62,669 nt of DNA from contig CAZLEF010000040.1 of the NCBI GenBank assembly GCA_964558465.1, positions 1-62,669 on the forward strand, written 5' to 3'. Positions 59,230 to 62,669 of the stretch are shown piece after piece; positions within the stretch are counted from its first letter, which is position 1; every line of letters begins with the position of its first letter. Under the pieces are notes generated by a model that ran no database searches, was not told where the DNA came from, and saw nothing but the letters and a program-made list of their open reading frames with translations. The stretch comes from JACJYC01 sp964558465 (GTDB lineage Bacteria; Bacteroidota; Bacteroidia; Chitinophagales; Saprospiraceae). The position numbers were made by a program, and so were the translations under genes.

Positions 59230-59757
59230 ATGACCATGATTTTTCGCAAACCCGGAGCGCACGAACACTCCGATTATTTCAAAAGGTACACCCACCTCGT
59301 GGAAGGGGATAACCCGGTTGAAGCCATTGAAAAAGAAGCTGTCCGAACGGTCGCCTTGCTGGAGTCCCTCACGGAGGATCAATGGATGCACCAGTACGCG
59401 GAAGGCAAATGGACTATCAAAGAAGTGATCCTGCACCTGATCGATACGGAGCGGATCATGACTTACCGGGCGCTTCGCATCAGCCGCAACGATAAAACGC
59501 CCTTGCCGGGTTTTGAACAGGATGAATTTATGCCGTACTGCGACGCCAATAATCGAACAGGCGATTCCCTGGTCCGGGAATTCAAGGCAGTGCGGGCTGC
59601 CAGCATCGAACTGTTTAAAAATTTTACCGCCGATATGTGGGAAAGAATCGGTACTGCAAGCAACCATCCGGTTTCAACGCTCGCGCTGGCGTTTATTGTG
59701 GCCGGGCATGAATTGCACCATATGCGGATCATCCGCGAAAGATACCTGCACGGATAA
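59230..59757 (+). CDS. DinB family protein
   Basis: 175 aa. It has the DinB/YfiT four-helix bundle pattern: VRTVALLESLTEDQWMHQYA, KWTIKEVILHLIDTERIMTYR, and FIVAGHELHHMRIIRERYL near the C-terminus. The three metal-binding His positions are met by HLIDTE (about residue 64) and HELHH (about 158-162). Bacterial DinB proteins of this type can be thiol-dependent metal enzymes or simple damage-induced proteins. It lies 15 bp after the GNAT gene and is presumably in the same operon. Confidence 0.92.
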   Translation: MTMIFRKPGAHEHSDYFKRYTHLVEGDNPVEAIEKEAVRTVALLESLTEDQWMHQYAEGKWTIKEVILHLIDTERIMTYRALRISRNDKTPLPGFEQDEFMPYCDANNRTGDSLVREFKAVRAASIELFKNFTADMWERIGTASNHPVSTLALAFIVAGHELHHMRIIRERYLHG

Positions 59758-59792
59758 CCGACACCCTCTTGTAATACCTCAACACCAATAAA

Positions 59793-60293
59793 ATGAAATC
59801 GGACACTTTGGACCACCCGATCATTTCAGAAACTGAAATGCTGGAACTGATCGAAGGGTTCCGCAGCCGGACGCTCCCGGCAGAAAAATGGACCCATGAG
59901 GCCCACCTGACGACGGCCCTCTGGTTCCTGTCCAATTACTCAAAAGATGAAGCCACCTGTTTCCTGCGCAGCGGCATCATCGCCTATAACATATCGACCG
60001 GCGGAGAAAATACACCCGCGGGCGGGTACCACGAGACCATCACTTTGTTCTGGATAGAGATCATCGACCGCTTTGTAAGAAATCATCCGAATTTAAAATT
60101 TCCTGCGCTTTGTAATACCTTTCTGAGGAGTACGGAAGCCTCGAAAGAATTACCGATGAAGTACTATTCCAGGGATTTGTTGTTCTCGACGCGTGCCCGC
60201 GCCCGCTGGGTGAACCCGGACCTGGCGCCGCGGCGCGGCCAACCAATCGTATCAATCCATCCAATCGAACCATTCGAACCAATCAATCCATGA
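59793..60293 (+). CDS. Small cytosolic protein of unknown function
   Basis: 166 aa. It starts at the ATG 59793. The region HEAHLTTALWFLSNYSKDEA and GYHETITLFWIEIIDRFVRN is helical with several His residues, reminiscent of small all-helical families that accompany DinB genes; no domain name can be given with confidence. The last residues (SIHPIEPFEPINP) are encoded by a word array of the ATTCGAACCAATC type at 60243-60290, so the natural C-terminus probably ended near NPDLAPRR. The stop overlaps the next ATG (ATGA). Confidence 0.75.
   Translation: MKSDTLDHPIISETEMLELIEGFRSRTLPAEKWTHEAHLTTALWFLSNYSKDEATCFLRSGIIAYNISTGGENTPAGGYHETITLFWIEIIDRFVRNHPNLKFPALCNTFLRSTEASKELPMKYYSRDLLFSTRARARWVNPDLAPRRGQPIVSIHPIEPFEPINP
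60243..60290. repeat. One-armed word array (AATCGAACCATTCGAACC)
   Basis: Words ATCAATCCATCC, AATCGAACC, ATTCGAACC, AATCAATCC run up to the ATG of the following gene. They resemble the complement of the array at 45177 (TTGATTCGATTGG). No opposing arm is seen. It is translated as the last residues of the upstream gene. Confidence 0.75.
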
Positions 60294-60952
60294 ACTCCTT
60301 TCCCAAAACAAAACGCAACAAAGTGACCCGCATGCCCAAACGCGGGCATTACGACCGGGAAACCATTTACGGCATCCTCGACGCCGGTTTTTTGTGCCAT
60401 GTCGGATTTTGTGTCGACGGGCAACCCTTTGTTATTCCTACCGGTTATGGAAGAGCGGGCGACCGGATTTACATCCACGGCTCGGCGGCCAGCCGGATGC
60501 TGAAAAGCCTGGATGCCGGAGTACCGGTTTGTGTGACCGTTACCCACCTCGACGGACTGGTGCTGGCGCGGTCGGCGTTTCACCATTCCATGAACTACCG
60601 TTCGGCAGTCGTTTTTGGTACGGCCCGTGTAGTGCCCGATGAAGAAAAGGAACACGCCCTGTTTGTTATTTCTGAATATATCCTGAAAGGCAGGTGGGCT
60701 GAGGTCAGGGGGCCCAACGCTAAAGAGATGAAGGCCACCCTGGTGCTGGCCATTGATATCGAGGAGGCCTCCGCCAAAGTACGGACGGGCCCTCCGGGAG
60801 ACGACGAGGAAGATTACGGATTACCTGTTTGGGCGGGCGTATTGCCTATCCGGCAGGTGTATGGTGCGCCGGAAAACGATCCTCTGTTGAAAGAAGGGAT
60901 CGGAATAGGCGCCAGCCTTTCTTTTTCAGTTAGCCTGACCGGTGTAAAATAG
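60290..60952 (+). CDS. Pyridoxamine 5'-phosphate oxidase-like flavin-binding protein
   Basis: 220 aa. An FMN-binding split-barrel: TRMPKRGHYDRETIYGILDA, CHVGFCVDGQPFVIPTGYGR, YIHGSAASRMLKSL, VCVTVTHLDGLVLARSAFHH and YRSAVVFGTAR. This is the family often called nitroimidazole-resistance or PNPOx-like; many members reduce small nitro compounds or are of unknown substrate. It shares the ATGA overlap with the preceding gene. Placement opposite a MocR regulator favours a B6- or flavin-linked role. Confidence 0.9.
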   Translation: MNSFPKTKRNKVTRMPKRGHYDRETIYGILDAGFLCHVGFCVDGQPFVIPTGYGRAGDRIYIHGSAASRMLKSLDAGVPVCVTVTHLDGLVLARSAFHHSMNYRSAVVFGTARVVPDEEKEHALFVISEYILKGRWAEVRGPNAKEMKATLVLAIDIEEASAKVRTGPPGDDEEDYGLPVWAGVLPIRQVYGAPENDPLLKEGIGIGASLSFSVSLTGVK

Positions 60953-61044
60953 TTGCAAGAAATCCAATTGACGCTGAGCGCCTAATTTGGTGATGATTGG
61001 CAACCATGCGAAAAATGACAAGGGCAAAGAAATACCAATAAAAA

Positions 61045-61067
61045 AAGCCTGACAAAGTGCCAGGCTT
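61045..61067 (-). terminator. Rho-independent terminator on the minus strand
   Basis: On the minus strand AAGCCTG, a 9-nt loop and CAGGCTT are followed at once by further T residues (TTTTTTT in all), an ideal terminator 5 bp after the stop codon region of the small frame at 61073. Confidence 0.8.
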
Positions 61068-61072
61068 CTTCA

Positions 61073-61150
61073 TTACATCATTATCTGCGTTAGTCCCCCT
61101 TTGTTTATCTTGAATTCACGGCATACGCCGGAGAATTGCTTTTTCTTCAT
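61073..61150 (-). CDS. Candidate 25-residue small protein (or small RNA)
   Basis: A frame too short for normal gene calling: ATG at 61148-61150, stop TAA at 61073-61075, giving 25 residues starting MKKKQFSG and ending GLTQIMM. It is framed by an exact -7 element (TATCTTTG, 61160-61167) only 9 bp before the ATG and by a strong terminator, so it is a compact complete transcription unit of about 115 nt. The peptide has a basic start, one Cys and no known relative to my knowledge. The transcript might instead act as RNA. Confidence 0.45.
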   Translation of the reverse strand: MKKKQFSGVCREFKINKGGLTQIMM

Positions 61151-61159
61151 TTGACTTTG

Positions 61160-61167
61160 CAAAGATA
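61160..61167 (-). promoter_or_regulatory. Bacteroidota -7 element TATCTTTG on the minus strand
   Basis: Exact TAnnTTTG match read on the minus strand, with TTTA (61187-61190) 19 bp upstream as a near -33 box, followed by CAAAGTCAA and the ATG of the small frame. The inverted repeat CCCCAT/ATGGGG lies just upstream and could be an operator. Confidence 0.6.
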
Positions 61168-61190
61168 GGGCAACCTCACCTACTTGTAAA

Positions 61191-61206
61191 CCCCATCTTA
61201 ATGGGG
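61191..61206. promoter_or_regulatory. Inverted repeat CCCCAT-CTTA-ATGGGG
   Basis: Perfect 6-bp arms and a 4-nt spacer directly upstream of the minus-strand promoter, about 120 bp before the gene at 61328. It could be a regulator-binding site for either side. On the plus strand a run of eight T residues starts 8 bp later, so a weak terminator is another reading. Confidence 0.4.
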
Positions 61207-61327
61207 TATATAGTTTTTTTTATGAAATGTTCCACCCTCTTTTTACGTTAAGTATTGAATAACAGCGTATTTTGAGACTTTCAAGGCCTTTATAAAATTT
61301 ACATTAACTCATTTTAACAAAAATTTA

Positions 61328-62533
61328 ATGTATTGCCGATTGTATGTAAGAGTCTTGGCCTTGCTTTTTGGGGTATGCCCAACCCTGTTTGGACAATCCT
61401 TTGACGGGCAGTGGACCGGCGTCGTCTTCCAGCCGGACCAGGTGGATACATTCCGGTATGATGCGGCTTTGACCATTAAGGACCGGACGGTTTCAGGTAC
61501 CGCATGTTCCATTCTTAAAAGTAAGGGCGCCCGGGCCTGTTTCGAACTGACCGGCCTCGTTAAAGAAGACGGGCGGCTCCTCCTGCAGGAATGGCGCCAG
61601 ACGGAACCTAAAACGCCCAAATGGTGCCTGAAACAAATCGACCTGGCCCTGGATCCATCGGGTATATTGAAGGGAAACTGGACCGCCGCCGGCTGCCAAC
61701 CCGGGTTGATGCGGCTCCGCAGGGCAGGAACAACCAAAACAGGAAACGCAGAAACGCCTTTTGCCTATACCGGCAGATGGGCCGGACACCTTTCCCAGAG
61801 CGACCGGGATCACGGATTTTTTTTCGAACTTGAATTGCAGCCGGACGGTACCGGAACCTCCCGGATCGATTCCGAACCCAACGGCGGAACGGCAACCCAC
61901 CTCCTGTCGTGGCAGGCCGATGAAACCGGCGAACGGATCAGGATCGCCGAATCCGGGGTCGCCACAAAAACCGATCCGAAGTGGCGCTGGTGTATCAAGG
62001 AAATGACACTCGGTTTGAAACGGGATGGCGACCGCTTCGTTCTTTCCGGCGGCTGGGAGGGTTTTATTGAAGGTTATACCCCCGCCACCGGCCCCTGCGC
62101 CCCCGGAAACCTATACCTTGAAAAACCGGTTATGACCAGGGAAATCACGGAAAGCGCCGCCGATTTTGCGCTTCCCTACCAGGAAACAGAAAACCGGGAA
62201 GTGAAGATCGACCGCATTCTCAGGGTCGGCAAACCCAATATCCGCCTGAAAATCTGGGACAACGGCACCGTCGATGGCGATGTGGTCACCCTCTATCTCA
62301 ACGGTGAACGGATCCTGAACAATTATAAAGTCAGCAAACGGAAATGGAGCATTCCCGTCACCCTTTCGCAAAAAAATAACTTCCTGATCCTCCACGCCGA
62401 AGACCTTGGGGATATTACGCCCAATACCGTAGCGGTATCCATCGACGACGGCGTGAAAGAGGAGATCATCATCCTGAGTTCCAACCTGGCGGAAAGCGGA
62501 GCTATTTTAATTCAGCCGTTTGTTGTAGATTAA
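61328..62533 (+). CDS. Secreted protein with two duplicated barrel-like modules
   Basis: 401 aa; signal peptide (LALLFGVCPTLFGQ). Two copies of one module are visible: GQWTGVVFQPDQ...WCLKQIDLALD...GNWTAAGCQPG (about 26-130) and GRWAGHLSQSDR...WCIKEMTLGLK...GGWEGFIEG...GPCAPG (about 145-260). Each has a WC pair and a second Cys that could form a disulphide. The C-terminal 110 residues (LKIWDNGTVDGDVVTLYLNG, LHAEDLGDITPNTVAVSIDDG) are an uncharacterised domain I have seen in other Bacteroidota secreted proteins. Function is unknown. Confidence 0.8.
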   Translation: MYCRLYVRVLALLFGVCPTLFGQSFDGQWTGVVFQPDQVDTFRYDAALTIKDRTVSGTACSILKSKGARACFELTGLVKEDGRLLLQEWRQTEPKTPKWCLKQIDLALDPSGILKGNWTAAGCQPGLMRLRRAGTTKTGNAETPFAYTGRWAGHLSQSDRDHGFFFELELQPDGTGTSRIDSEPNGGTATHLLSWQADETGERIRIAESGVATKTDPKWRWCIKEMTLGLKRDGDRFVLSGGWEGFIEGYTPATGPCAPGNLYLEKPVMTREITESAADFALPYQETENREVKIDRILRVGKPNIRLKIWDNGTVDGDVVTLYLNGERILNNYKVSKRKWSIPVTLSQKNNFLILHAEDLGDITPNTVAVSIDDGVKEEIIILSSNLAESGAILIQPFVVD

Positions 62534-62565
62534 CCACTTAGATCACTAAGGAACACTAAGAGATC
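62532..62565. repeat. One-armed word array, 9-nt period (CACTAAGGA)
   Basis: CCACTTAGA, TCACTAAGG, AACACTAAG begin at the stop codon of the preceding gene. The word is the one used at 29152-29236. A second short word (GGACTGC, GGACTGT, GGACTTA) lies at about 62610-62632. No opposing arm is visible before the window ends. Confidence 0.7.
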
Positions 62566-62669
62566 TGGAAAAATAACTTCCCAATTTAATTGAAACCGCT
62601 TATTTGGAAAGGACTGCGGACTGTGGACTTATCTCAATATCGGGAACTTATTATTAACGGGGGTCCTTA

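Larger units (their letters stand above)
60953..61327. other. Intergenic region, 375 bp, with a minus-strand small transcription unit
   Basis: Besides the small unit described at 61045-61167, it contains the inverted repeat CCCCAT-CTTA-ATGGGG (61191-61206) and an AT-rich stretch before the gene at 61328. I see no other gene. Confidence 0.6.

Noticed and set aside
1..62669. Prophage, integrative element or IS transposase
   Set aside because: No integrase, transposase, phage structural or conjugation protein was seen in any translated frame; the only mobile-looking items are the small palindromes.

Overview
The window looks like chromosomal DNA of a Bacteroidota member, most likely a Saprospiria-type marine or activated-sludge bacterium (inference). 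It encodes many large secreted proteins with C-terminal type IX secretion sorting domains, both type A and the type B 'gliding motility-associated' form, together with HYR, FG-GAP/UnbV, SprB-like and DUF7619 modules. Several upstream regions carry the Bacteroidota -7 promoter element TAnnTTTG. I found no rRNA, tRNA, CRISPR array, prophage, reverse transcriptase or complete IS element.

Layout. 1-3108: end-truncated serine carboxypeptidase, GNAT acetyltransferase, Dabb lipoprotein and a small outer-membrane protein. 3436-10353: a giant alpha-2-macroglobulin with a SusC-like insert, convergent with a TIR-FGE fusion. 10545-18244: D-serine dehydratase-like enzyme, membrane protein, NTF2-like protein, T9SS adhesin and DUF3179 protein. 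18608-23278: SH3-like secreted protein, PIG3-type quinone oxidoreductase, M20 amidohydrolase, Spo0M-like protein and Uma2 nuclease. 23280-37951: helical protein, T9SS proteins, riboflavin synthase, 7TM-AraC regulator and UnbV protein. 38289-52809: secreted or lipidated proteins of unknown role, a SAM methyltransferase, a thermolysin-like M4 protease with propeller and T9SS tail, a Cys-rich small protein, and a two-gene unit of a 742-aa orphan plus a HYR-repeat barrel protein. 52776-60952: housekeeping genes (pcm, phosphohexomutase, thyA), then an AraC regulator and a MocR regulator divergent from GNAT-DinB-unknown-PNPOx. 60953-62669: a small unannotated minus-strand transcription unit and a secreted duplicated-domain protein.

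The most unusual content lies between the genes. At least a dozen sites hold short-period (7-, 8- or 9-nt) word arrays. Many are built as inverted arms that could form hairpins; the clearest has a perfect 27-bp stem. The word differs from site to site, but some words recur at distant loci. A second family of small palindromes related to CCACGCC-nnn-GGCGTGG is bracketed at four sites by direct repeats of 10 to 18 bp of the local sequence, as if it moves and duplicates its target. Both families spill into genes: they supply C-terminal tails, an in-frame proline-rich loop in the M4 protease, and the 3' end of the HYR gene. Two copies of a third palindrome, GTGTCGGACAC, flank the methyltransferase gene. 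This repeat ecology is my main candidate for something undescribed. The TIR-FGE gene is a secondary candidate: its C-terminus and downstream hairpin resemble a diversity-generating retroelement target, but no reverse transcriptase or template is in the window.
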